DNA of 64,000 nt from Dermacentor variabilis. Taxonomy: Eukaryota > Arthropoda > Arachnida > Ixodida > Ixodidae. The notes under the pieces were generated by a model, which was not told where the DNA came from, made no database searches, and saw only the letters and a program-made list of their open reading frames with translations. Shown piece by piece: positions 9,756 through 20,500 of the stretch. Position 1 is the stretch's first letter. Each line of letters starts with the position of its first letter. Both the position numbers and the translations under genes were made by a program. The stretch spans positions 58,904,255 through 58,968,254 of the forward strand of contig NC_134576.1 of NCBI RefSeq assembly GCF_050947875.1. The letters are read 5' to 3'.

Positions 9756-9945
9756 GCATTGCGTTTTTCAGAAGTGTTTCTAATCATCGCTAGTAGCGTA
9801 AGCACTAAAGGTGTTAAACTCTATGAAACGCCTTGAAAGAATAAATTTATGTGAATTTATTCTTTCAAGGCGTTTCATAGAGTTTCACATCTTTATTGAT
9901 TAAGCTAATAGCGATGATTAGGAACACTTCTGAAAAACGCAATGC
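9756..9945. repeat. Long inverted repeat (foldback)
   Basis: Two arms of about 95 bp. The inner 32 bp are perfectly complementary (9816-9847 with 9854-9885) around a 6-bp loop; the outer parts (from GCATTGCGTTTTTCAGAAG) match with several mismatches. It lies in the intron between the two CLCA-like exons. A MITE-type foldback or a hairpin formed by replication template switching are both possible. Confidence 0.88.
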
Positions 9946-10300
9946 TCAGCAAACCGCCTCTCAAAAGATTAAAAACAATGTACGCCAGCCCATGGGAGAA
10001 GTTGATGGGTTTTTTTCTTTTTTTATTCGTTACACTGATTAGACTCCCGCTGTAGCCGACAAAACTTTGTCACAGAGAGAAATTCTCGGCTTCCGTTTAC
10101 GTACTTGGTGCACTAGTAAGTAGAGTGAATTAACGAAGGTTTATTTGTATGCAACGGTATTTTTCTCATATTTCATAGGTTTGTAATACATGCAAAGTAG
10201 CAAAGATAACTTGCAGCAGCTGATTTGTGAATTCATGACATATGGAAGAAAAAAAAAATGCCAGAACAATGAAACACAAATGCGTAGCACTAAGTGTTAA

Positions 10301-10562
10301 ACGAGAAGTAAGGGGTTAACCAAGGGGCCCGATTTTTATTAGTCATATCATAAGAAGCCAACAATCACTGACACCAATGACAACATAGGGGAAATTACTT
10401 GTGCTTAATAAATGAAATTAAGAAACGATAAAGTAATGGAAATTAAAGTGGACGAAAAGTAACTTCCGCAGGCGGGAACCGAACCCACAACCTTCGCATT
10501 TCGCGTGCGATGGTCTACCAATTGAGCTACCACGGCACTGTTTCCCCATCCACTTTCCTAGG
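10301..10562 (-). mobile_element. tRNA-derived SINE (Ruka-like)
   Basis: On the minus strand a tRNA-related head contains an A-box-like GTGGTAGCTCAATTGGTAGA and a B-box-like GGTTGTGGGTTCGGTTCCC, followed by an AT-rich body ending AAAAATCGGGCCCCTTGG and GGTTAACC. This head and body match my memory of the Ruka SINE described from ixodid ticks. The tRNA-like part (about 10450-10535) is not a functional tRNA. It sits in the CLCA-like intron, antisense to the gene. Confidence 0.82.
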
Positions 10563-11211
10563 TATTTATGTTTCCTAGTAGAACCTTGGGAGTGTTAGCC
10601 AGTGCCACGACTCACAGACTTTGGCGGCGGTCGTGGAATGGCCTTTTTGCCGCAGGCGTCACGAGAACGCGATCTTTTCTGGTGAAGGACTGGTCAATAA
10701 ACCCTTATATGCTACCCGAAGGCATCAATGTTGCCGGATTTGAGACCCTCGTTACGTTATGTCGCTGCATTCTAGAGCTAACATTAGCCCTGCAGTTAAA
10801 AGAAAAAGAATGATTAAAGAACAAAGGGCATGATAGAACACCTACAGTGTTCGATAGTCAGGCTTCTGAAGACGGCATGACGTAGGCCCTAAAATCATAT
10901 CTCGCACAGTGTGTTCTCTTTATTTTTTCAGCACCTTTGATGACTATAGATGGGACAGCCTAAATATACGTATTAGAAGAAAAAAACCTGATCAACGCGT
11001 CCAATTTATTTTCGACGTTTCTGCCGGGGACCAAGTTGATCAATGTTATTTTACAGACGTAACGGCCCAGTTATTACCCACTTCTGGTAGCGTCTTTGTG
11101 AAACATTGCCGAAATAGACTGCATCAAAGAAGCTGTAAATAGAATTTAAACAAAACAGGGGTAGGGGGGATTGCCAGCACAGTGCAGAGGTTCCATCTCT
11201 TTGTTTTACAG

Positions 11212-11858
11212 CGGCGGCAGTGGAGATCCGAGGCAGCAATAATAGAACCAACCTTCAAAAGGACTTCGACAGCCAGCAGCTTATGTCCAATGTCGTGAAA
11301 GGCAACCTTGACCCCCTCCCCGCCGGTTCGAAGCACAACGTATCGATCGCACTTCCTCACGAGTGGGAAACGTCGACACCAGGCGACAGGGACTTCACGC
11401 TGAAGGGGTACGTAGCGGCGCGTGTTATCAACGCAGATGGACTCAAGGGGAAGCTGTCCAGGAGCCTTTTATTGTCGTTCCTAGTCGAAAACTTTACCGC
11501 CGAATCACTTACGACAGGAGCGTCCATCACCACGCGGGCAATGCGGCAGACCAAGTCTGGACCAGCAAGAACCACGAGAGCGTCGGAAAAGCCGTACACC
11601 AAGACAATCCAAGCAACGACCTCAACACCGCCGACCAAAGGGGAACCAGCTCGTGATCCGTCGGAAACAACCACACCAGAGGCGGGGCATGAGAGAAAGA
11701 ACGACCATACATCAATCATAATTTGGATTCTGCTGGCCCTAGTTGCCGGAGTCGTCGTGGCAGCCATCACAATTATACTGCTGCTCAGGGCGCAGTCCAG
11801 CCCCATTGCCGAAAATCAGGCTACCACCACAAGCACGGCAACAATGACAACTATGTGA
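11212..11858 (+). CDS. CLCA-like protein, C-terminal exon with TM helix
   Basis: Terminal exon encoding about 215 residues. Acceptor TTTTACAG|CGGCGG at 11211/11212, phase 1, joins in frame to the exon ending at 9532. It starts with VEIRGSNNRTNLQKDFDSQ and PLPAGSKHNVSIALP, continues with ARVINADGLKGKLSRSLLLSF (end of the CLCA C-terminal sandwich), then a Thr/Pro/Ser-rich stalk of about 70 residues and one hydrophobic helix of about 25 residues near WILLALVAGVVVAAI, leaving a short cytoplasmic tail. This fits a type I membrane CLCA. The stop at 11856-11858 lies in a 45-bp tandem duplication. Confidence 0.68.
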
Positions 11859-11902
11859 AATCAGGCTACCGCCACAAGCACGGCAACAATGACAACTATG
11901 TG
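11813..11902 (+). repeat. 45-bp tandem duplication spanning the stop codon
   Basis: 11813-11857 and 11858-11902 are near-identical direct copies (one substitution seen, ACCACCAC versus ACCGCCAC). The CLCA-like stop TGA straddles the junction. Confidence 0.9.
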
Positions 11903-13751
11903 AAGCCACGTGGTATAAAGCGTTTAAGGCTCCAGCGATGCGTGGCATTATTTGAACTTCTGAGTAGTAGGTGCATGTCTCTTTCTTTTAAAATTCACCC
12001 AACTACTCCTTTATTTGCATGAGCGATTTGATTATTTCCTTTCACAAAAGGTATCAAATCTATAGCAACTCTAAAGCAAATATACAGTGGTATTTCTTGT
12101 GCTTCTCTTCTCTGCAAACCATCAGAAAAAATAACTGCATTAAATTTTACAGTACCAAGAAGGTGATGTCTATTGCCGCTTCCGCCACAATGGCTTCGCT
12201 CAAGATGGCCACGTGATCGACTCCAGCGCATCACTCCAACCGTACATTTTGCAGATACATATTTAGTACCTTGAGTGATGAATTATGATACTTGGCAGGA
12301 AAAACTTTAAAACTTGTAGGTAATGATATTTTAGGTGTCCGGAGTGTGAAGAGAACAATTCTCCTCTCTCGGACCATTGTTATGCACATTCGGTCGCGTC
12401 CTCAAAGGAGATATCGTGGCTCAACCCTGCTTTTTTTTTGCAAGTACGCTGTGGCAGTTTGCAGAAAAGTGGGAAATTATTTATTCACGATTATGTGAGT
12501 AGAGCATTAACGGGTTCACTGGTTGTAGTACTTGAAGAAGCCCTCAGCAGCGATGCAGATGAAAACCCGCAGTGACCCTGCTTTACGCCACACAGTTCTC
12601 GTCCTTGCAGAGCTACGGAAATGGTGACAGTACATGTTGATGCTAGTGCTCCTTCGCATTGTACCTCAGAAACTCGCATTAGGTTTATAGTGACACGTGT
12701 AGTATCAGCGTCAAATGAAATGTAATCAGCGGAGCGTGCGGCCCAAAGCATACGTGGAAGGTATAGTGCGTGCCGTCTAGTCATCACCATTATTTACAGT
12801 CGCATACATCCGGTTTAGTCGCCCTCCGCAAGTTTGCCGACCGAAAGAATGAAATTGGCGCAGAAGCCGCAAACCGCATGGGCGATTTAATCTCTGCCAC
12901 GGTGCAAACCGCACCACGCTCACCGCTGTTCGCATTTTATTTTGACGCCGATGGCACTTATGGTTTCGGCACACTGTGCGACAATACTCGCCATGAACAG
13001 CAATGTTTTCCCTTGTTTCATTTTCTCCCTTCCAAACATGAGAACCGAACGAGGGGCAACGCTAAAGAAAAGAAACCAACAAGCTAAACAAAAGAAACAA
13101 TGCTACATTTAAGCGCAAACAATATTCTCTAGTACAAAAAAACAAAACTCTGTTCGTTCTGCTTTTGCGGGTCCGCTTCTCTCGAACGATATTCTATTGA
13201 TCTGGCCTCGAACCACCAGTCAGTGGTATCCGGACAACCACTCGAGGAGGCGACATAATTGCCAGACCGATGTCGTTCACTTGATCATCCGGAGACGTCA
13301 TCGTCTACCATTTTCACGATGAAAAAGTGCGAACTGCGATCTTTGTACCAAGTTGAAAAATTGCCGCAACTAGAAATTAAACTGAACAGTAAAAAACTAA
13401 ATTTACTATGATAGTGAACTATAACGGCGCAACAAGTCCAAAGAGTGTCGATAGATTTAACTCTTCTAGCGGTGCATATGGTTCGCCAGTGTGGTAAAGA
13501 AAGTGCCACAGTGTCTCCGTGTGCAGACGTGGTTCAAAACAGGGCCAACACCATTTAGTAACAAAGCCCCTTGTATTGAGTAACTCTTTTTCAGAAAATG
13601 TAACTTTTCTGAATGACTAAGGTTGCTGTAAACGAGTAGTTCGAGCAGCGACAAACCATACCTTCAGTAAAACGTCGACTCGTTCGTATTGAACAATCTC
13701 CTTTTTTTCACTTGTGTGTCATCGCTTCATCTCAGATGGCGTTCATTACGT
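11903..13751. other. Intergenic stretch, no gene recognised
   Basis: Possible 3' UTR and downstream DNA of the CLCA-like gene. No AATAAA is evident directly after the stop. Frames of 60-105 codons on both strands have no recognisable domain, and no clear terminal repeats were found. Confidence 0.5.
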
Positions 13752-14161
13752 CTATATCTCGAATATTAGCAGCACCTGTGTGTAGAATGAATCCTTCGGT
13801 TTTGGATGAAGAAAGGCAACGAAGAAGGTCGCGTCTTCCATAGCTCTTCTTTCCATAGCTCGTTGCGTCGTCCTCAATTTAAGTAGAACCCTTTTCGTAA
13901 GCCTCCAGGTTTCTGACCCGTAGGTGAGTACTGGTAAGACACAGCTATTATACACTTTTCTCTTGAGGGATAATGGCAACCTGCTGTTCATGATCTGAGG
14001 ATGCCTGCCAAACGCGCCCCAGCCCATTCTTATTCTTCTGATTATTTCCGTCTCATGATCCGGATCCGCCGTCACTCCCTGCCCTAAGTAGATGTATTCC
14101 CTTGCCACTTCCAGTGCCTCGATACCTATTGTATATTGCTGTTCTCTTCCGAGACTGTTAA
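13752..14161 (-). pseudogene. RTE/BovB-like non-LTR fragment
   Basis: About 90 residues just after the RT domain (EYIYLGQGVTADPDHETEI ... SCVLPVLTYGSETWRLTK) plus flanking DNA, closely matching the larger RTE copy at about 29620-29940. It is cut at 14158-14161 by the TTAA-flanked element; about 18 bp of the continuing RTE sequence reappear at 15301-15318. Confidence 0.82.
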
Positions 14162-15296
14162 AGGGAAGCTGAAAGGTTTTCCAGAAAAATGAGTGAACAT
14201 CTGTACATAATGGTTTTCAGCCCTCCGAATTCGAATATCGTATCGAAATTGAGCGAAAGAAAGCGAAAATATATTTTATTTCGACGAAAAGTGCAGCAGC
14301 GGACACGCCGAGCACGCGCGTCTCGTTTCCGCCTGCGATTGGTCGGGCGCCTCGTGACGTCAACTCTAGTAACCAACCGCTGCCGCTACACATGAAGCGC
14401 GGTGCCAGGTAGTTTCGTGCTGTTTTTCTGAGACGGTAGTGGAAAATTTAGAGAGGCTAAGTTTTTCTGAGGAGTTCGGCGTTACTCCCTACATGTACGA
14501 GCCGATTGCGAAGAGCCGGCCTCTCGAAGAAGCAAACGATGCAGGTGCGAGCAGTGCTTTCGACGCGAACGAAAGCAAAGTCTTGGGATCTCCTCGTGTT
14601 GGAAATGCTCTTTGGTGAGTATGGTTTTTGCAACGCGATCTAGTGATCTCGCCGATTTTTCGCCGATCTAGTGAGCTCGTTTCCGGTCAAACAACTGTAG
14701 TGTGTTCCTGCGTGCCTCCTCGTGGAACGTAAGCGGGGATGCGATCGTCGGCATTTGTGCGCTGTCCAAAGCTGTCGGCAAACTGCAAAGACGGTTTAAA
14801 CGCGTGAAAAGCTTCCCGGTTCATGTAGTACGTGTAGTGACCTCCATCTGTTGATTACCACGTTGACTACCACTCAAGTTGATTACCACTCACGTTGACT
14901 ACCACTCACGTTGACTACCACTCACGTTGACTACCACTCTACATACACGCAAACGCACCAACAAAGGAATGCAGGGTCGATCGAAGCAGATTACGATGGC
15001 ACGCACGCAGAAACAAGCGCGGTCAGGCACGGTCGCGGGCGCTGCGAAGGAACGAAACACCAGAGTTGACGTCACAACACCACGGTTTCCGGTCTCCGTT
15101 CGCGTCGTCAGCGTCAGCAGCAGCGCGCGCCATTCGACGGGGGGCGGAGCTACAGCGCAATTTCAACCGACGATCACATCTCTCCTAATTGAAAAAAAAA
15201 CCCCAAATTTTACCTACGTGGTTTATAAGGTTCCCGCATCCGTATATGAGCGTCTTATTGAATTCGACAGACTCTTCAGCTTCCCGTTATACATTA
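14162..15296. mobile_element. TTAA-flanked non-autonomous DNA transposon
   Basis: A 1,135-bp segment with imperfect inverted termini starting AGGGAAGCTGAA (left) and CGGGAAGCTGAA (right, reverse complement). A longer imperfect inverted zone contains GTGACGTCAACTCT (14354-14367) and its complement near 15062-15075. It is flanked by TTAA (14158-14161) and TTAT (15297-15300), inside an RTE fragment whose unbroken form is at about 29920-29945. TTAA targeting fits piggyBac-like MITEs. No transposase frame is seen. Confidence 0.75.
14849..14939. repeat. 16-bp minisatellite
   Basis: About five tandem copies of ACGTTGACTACCACTC, the first ones diverged (GTTGATTACCAC), inside the TTAA-flanked element. 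Confidence 0.85.
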
Positions 15297-15351
15297 CTTT
15301 AGTTACTTTAGGCTCACATCACTTGCGACAAAATAACAAAAAAATAAGGTT

Positions 15352-15560
15352 TTAGGTGTCAAAACTACTTTCTGATTATGAGACACGCTGTAGTGGAGCA
15401 CTCCGCAAATTTTGACCACCTGGGGTTCTTTAACGTGCACCTAAATGTTAGTACACGAGTGTTCTCGCACCCTTAGAAATGGGGCCGCTGTGGCCTGGAT
15501 TCGATCCCGCGACCTCGGGCTCAACAGCCCAACACCATAGCCACTGAGGAACGACGGCGG
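15352..15560 (-). mobile_element. tRNA-derived SINE-like repeat
   Basis: Reverse strand reads a tRNA-like head with A-box-like TCAGTGGCTATGGTGTTGGG and B-box-like GGGATCGAATCC, followed by a body containing GCACGTTAAAGAACCCCAGG and GGTGGTCAAAATTTGCGGAG. This head-body arrangement is a very common arthropod repeat. It is not a functional tRNA. Confidence 0.7.
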
Positions 15561-16155
15561 GTAGAAAAAATCCAAACCAGTGATTTCAATAATGTAATAA
15601 GGCAAATGCCTAGTTTGAAAGCGTACCGCAAATGTGTATATCTGAAAGTTGAAGGAAATTATTATAAAAGTCTAGTTCTCGCGCTTCAACATATTAAAAT
15701 GGCTGCGTTGACCGAAAGGGTTGACCTCCGTTAATCGAAAGAATTTGTGGTATTCACCATATTGCGCACGCAAGACTGCGAAACGCGTCTCGCGGGGCAG
15801 CCCGCCTGCGATATACCAGAGGAGTTAAAAATGGAGCTGGGCTATGGACTATAGTGCCTTGAATGTACTGGCTAGTGTGCCTTGCACACGCTCTTTTCTA
15901 TGGAGGAGCGTGGCGCCGCCTGCAATTAATGCCTACGGTGGCCGTCAGACATCGCTGCCATACGGGTGGGTGCAGACTGCGCGTGTCGTCTGCTTCGCAC
16001 ATCTGTTTTGCAGCGGTTGCGTCGGTTTATATGTTTGAATTTTCTCTCTCATTTGAGCGTTGGGTGTTTGTTCTTGGTGTTGTCAAAGAGTAAGTGCGTC
16101 GCTGCTGTGTTCATGTGCTTGTCATTACGAGAACTATGCGGCGGCGGTGAAAAAA

Positions 16156-16492
16156 ATGACGAAGCTAGAGTGCAAGGAGAGGACCTGCTTTGTGCCGTTC
16201 TGTAGAAGCGGTTACCGCACGAACAAAGGGCGTGTATCCTTCTTCACTCCACCATCTGATACGAAGCGGTAGCAGAATGGGCAAGATTGACCAGGAGAAC
16301 GGAGAGAAGGCTGGCGCCAACTGCTGTGGTTTGTGAAAAACATTTAGAAAATAGTTTAGCCCAGCGGGCTTTATCACCGTGAGCGGCGTTGGCCACAAGA
16401 TTCCCCGCCATAAAACACGCCTGAAACCTTACGCGATACCAAAGATATTTCCTGAGTATCCTAAGCATGTACCTTGTGAGTGCCAGGAAAAA
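16156..16492 (+). pseudogene. THAP-domain zinc-finger remnant
   Basis: THAP domains are C2CH DNA-binding modules of P-element-type transposases and related host proteins. ATG at 16156 opens KLECKERTCFVPFCRSGY (first Cys pair) and RVSFFTPPSD (the usual F-P region). After a stop at 16270-16272 the next frame gives EWARLTRRTERRLAPTAVV followed by CEKH, the second half of the C2CH signature. A third frame gives RLKPYAIPKIFPEYPKHVP, the Pro-rich end that usually follows THAP domains. Two frame changes in about 340 bp indicate a decayed gene or mobile-element copy. The 15561-16155 region upstream holds no recognised exon. Confidence 0.72.
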
Positions 16493-17539
16493 TAAAAACA
16501 AGAAAGAAGGAGCCGTAGCGCTTTCAACTACTGTACTGTAGGTTATGTTGCACGAAAGATCACTGCCAAACATTCTCGACCATAGTGTGCAGGCTTAATT
16601 CCTTTGCGTAAATAAAGCGGAAGCTAGGGCCGACGCTGCTTCATATTGCACTACCCGTTTTGACAATGGATCGAGGCCTTGTATTAGTCAGACCTTGTGA
16701 ACCACTGTGAAGGCATGGAAGATGTTTTTACTGTGTTCTTTAGCAAAAACAAGTTGCATGTGGCGAGTCTAGCTGATTTTTCAGGTCAGCTCTAGACATT
16801 GGCCTCTTCACGACTAGGATGTACGGAGCATGAAAAACTAGCTTTGACAGCAGTTGTAAACTTCTATGTTTTCCTGAGGTTTCGGTTTTTGTAAAAGGCA
16901 TCAACAAAGAGAGGGAAGCGAAAAGGCAACGGCAGAAGTTCCTTAAATTGCGTCACTGCCACTAGGTCTATCTTCTTCATGTATGTGTACATTATCTCAT
17001 ATCTAGTGCTGTCTTGTGCCTGCATTTGACTGTTGTTACGCTTGAATAAATTTTTGGTACGCTCAAATAAAAGGTATGTTCATTATTTTTGTTCACGTAT
17101 ATGAGAAATAAAGAGAAATCTGCACATATTTATCTAGTATAATATGTGTATAGTACACAGACCACCACAGTTCATTTTACAGGCTAATATATTTACTCAC
17201 TACCATACCCTCGGGGCCCAATGGGCATTATGAGGGTATGAGTACATGGTTTGCAAACAATCAAAAACATTCAAACCTATGAGGACAACAGTAAGATAAA
17301 TAGGCAGAAACAGCAGCAAATAAAATTAAAGGAACAGCGAAATTCGAGTCATTTCAAAAGATGATCGGTTACAATGGCCTTGAATGGTTATGCATTATTA
17401 TACCATTAGTAGAACAGTAACGTAACCTTAAAATTCACTTACTTTATTAGAATAAAAAATGCTATCCTTAAAAAAATTATGCTGCCATCATCGCTAGAAT
17501 AAAAAACAAGTGTCCTACCTATCGCCTGAAAGACACTAA
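16493..17539. other. AT-rich intergenic stretch, no gene recognised
   Basis: Nothing coding is recognised. A short imperfect hairpin with TACCCTC/GAGGGTA arms lies at about 17208-17241, and several AATAAA-like words occur at 17043-17115. Confidence 0.5.
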
Positions 17540-20500
17540 GGCGAGCGCCTTGTAAAGCATAGAAAGCGTAGAAAACAGAACAAAGCGTGGGGGATGCTAC
17601 GCGCCTCCCCCACTGCGGAGAATCTTATCAATTTTAAAAAAGTAAAATCCCAAGGCAGGCGAACCCGCCGACAAGCCAGAAGAGAGAGTTGGCAGAAGTT
17701 TTTATCTGGTATCAACTCCTATACAGATGAGACCAAAGTCTGGAACAGGGTCAATAGGATAAAAGGGCGACAAACATATTCACTCCCTTTGGTGAACACA
17801 CAAGGTGAAACACTGAAAGATCAGGCGGACACACTTGGAGAACACTTTGAGAGCGTGTCGAGTTCAAACCACTATTCGCAATCATTTTTGAAATACAAAC
17901 AAATAGAAGAATGTAAGCCAATAATACAAAAATCCAGACAAAATGAACCTTATAACCGGCCGTTCAGTATTGCAGAGTTGAGAGCTGCTTTGACCACATG
18001 CAAAAGCTCTGCACCGGGACCTGATAGAGTCATGTACGAAATGATCAGAAACTTACACACTGACACCAAACTTACACTACTCACGCTCTTCAACGTTATT
18101 TGGGCTACGGGATACCTCCCATCCACATGGAAAGAAGCGATTGTGGTCCCTGTTCTTAAGCACGGTAAAGACCCTTCCTTGGCGGCAAGCTACCGTCCGA
18201 TAGCTCTTACAAATTGTCTTGGTAAGCTTTTTGAAAAAATGGTTAACCGCAGACTAGTACATTTCCTTGAACTCAACAATATCCTCGATCCCTTTCAGTG
18301 TGGCTTCAGAGAAGGGCGGTCCACAACCGATCACCTTGTGCGCATTGAGGGAAACATTCGCGACGCCTTTCTACATAAACAATATTTCCTATCCGTATTC
18401 CTCGATATGGAGAAGGCGTACGACACTACGTGGCGCTATGGAATCTTGAGATACTTGTCGGGAATTGGCATCCGTGGCAATATGCTCGTGCTAATAGAAA
18501 GCTATTTGTCCGACCGTACATTCCGCGTGAAAGTCGGCAATGTATTGTCGCGACCTTTTATACAGGAAACTGGTGTACCTCAAGGAGGTGTACTCAGCTG
18601 CACTCTCTTCATCGTGAAAATGAACACCCTTCGTGCTTCATTACCGCCAGCCATTTTTTATTCTGTTTACGTAGACGACATACAGATAGGTTTCAAATCC
18701 TGCAACCTTACTGTATGTGAGAGGCAAGTTCAACAGGGCTTGAACAAAGTGTCCAAATGGGCAGAAGAAAACGGATTTAAAGTTAACCCCAACAAAAGTT
18801 CTTGTGTGCTTTTCACAAGAAAGAGAGGGCTTACTGCAGAACCCAGTATCGTAATGTATGGCCAGCAAATTCCTGTGAACAAAGAACTTAAGTTCTTAGG
18901 CATCATACTTGATTCGAAATTAACCTTTATTCCACACATAAAGTACCTCAAGGTCAAATGCTTAAAAACAATGAACTTACTTAAAGTGCTATCCCACACA
19001 ACATGGGGCAGCGAGAGGAAATGTTTAATGAACCTTTACAAGAGCCTCATTCGATCACGGTTGGACTATGGTGCCGTGATCTATCATTCTGCAGCCCCGA
19101 GCGCGCTAAAGATGCTAGATCCGGTCCACCATCTAGGAATCCGACTGGCCACTGGAGCTTTCAGAACAAGTCCCATCGAAAGTTTATATGCAGAATCAAA
19201 TGAGTGGTCACTACATCTGCAGAGAACATACATCAGCCAAACATATTTCCTGAAAGTCCACTCTAACCCTCAACATCCATGTTTCAATACCGTTAACGAT
19301 ATGACATATGCTACACTCTTTCATAATCGTCCCTCCGTAAGACAGCCTTTCTCGCTGCGTGTGAGGGAGCTTAGTGAAGAAATGCATGTTCCACTCCTCG
19401 AGCTTCGCCTAATGCATCCAGCCAAGCTGCTACCTCCTTGGGAGTGGCAGCTGATACAATGCGACACATCTTTCGTTAAAGTTACAAAGCACGCTTCAGA
19501 CATTGAAATCCAAATGCATTTCCGGGAACTCCAACACAAACACTCCTGCACGGAGTTCTACACAGACGCATCGAAGTCGCACGACGGGGTGTCCTATGCA
19601 GCCGTCGGTCCATCCTTCTCGGAATCCGGCGTACTGCATCCGGAAACTAGTATCTTTACGGCTGAAGCCTACGCAATATTATCGACCGTGAAGCATATAA
19701 GGAAATCAAAACTCAAAAGATCAGTTATATATACGGACTCCCTAAGTGTTGTGAAGGCTTTGATATCGTTCTGTAAGCACAAAAATCCTGTTATAATTGA
19801 ACTCTATTCCATCTTATGTAACGCATATATATCTAACCAGCATGTGATTATATGCTGGGTGCCAGGACATAGGGCCATCGAAGGTAATGCTCTGGCGGAC
19901 CAGATGGCCACGTCAGTTGCATGGCATTCTGCTAATCCCACCGCTGCAGTTCCTGTCACAGATCTGAAGCCCTTCTTGCGGAGGAAACTACGAAATCACT
20001 GGCAACGCCTATGGGACGCGGAAACAAATAATAAGCTCCACGTGATAAAGCCACAGTTAGGATTCTGGCCCTCTGTAACAAAATCACGCCGAACAGATGT
20101 CCTATTCTGTCGTCTCAGAATAGGACACACATTTGGCACGCATAACTATTTACTCACTGAAAATGATCCTCCAACCTGCGGTAGATGCGGGGAGAGGCTG
20201 ACCGTCCTCCACGTCCTCCTGGAGTGTCGGGAAGCCGAATATGAAAGAAAGAAACATTTTCCTTTAGCATACCGGCATCACATCCCCCTTCATCCCGCAA
20301 TGCTACTCGGCCGAGAACCCTTATTTGACACCAACGCCGTCCCAAGTTTTCTGAAAGATGTTGTCTTGCATGTTTTTAGCCCCACATGTTCGTAGCGGGT
20401 CCTCTCTTCAGAGGATGCCGCTGCGATATCTCTTTAGTATAGCACATACCTCTAGGCCCTTGTCTTTCAAGGGCTCTGTCGAGGCAGCAGTGCTCCAAGT

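Noticed and set aside
10440..10540. tRNA gene candidate on the minus strand
   Set aside because: A- and B-box-like sequences are present, but the cloverleaf has a non-standard anticodon loop (G at position 33) and continues into a SINE body.
10909..11142. Possible extra CLCA exon between the two called exons
   Set aside because: Splicing 9532 to 11212 already joins in phase with the expected protein context; this frame has no CLCA similarity.
15480..15555. Second tRNA-like sequence on the minus strand
   Set aside because: Part of a common arthropod SINE-like repeat; acceptor stem does not close.
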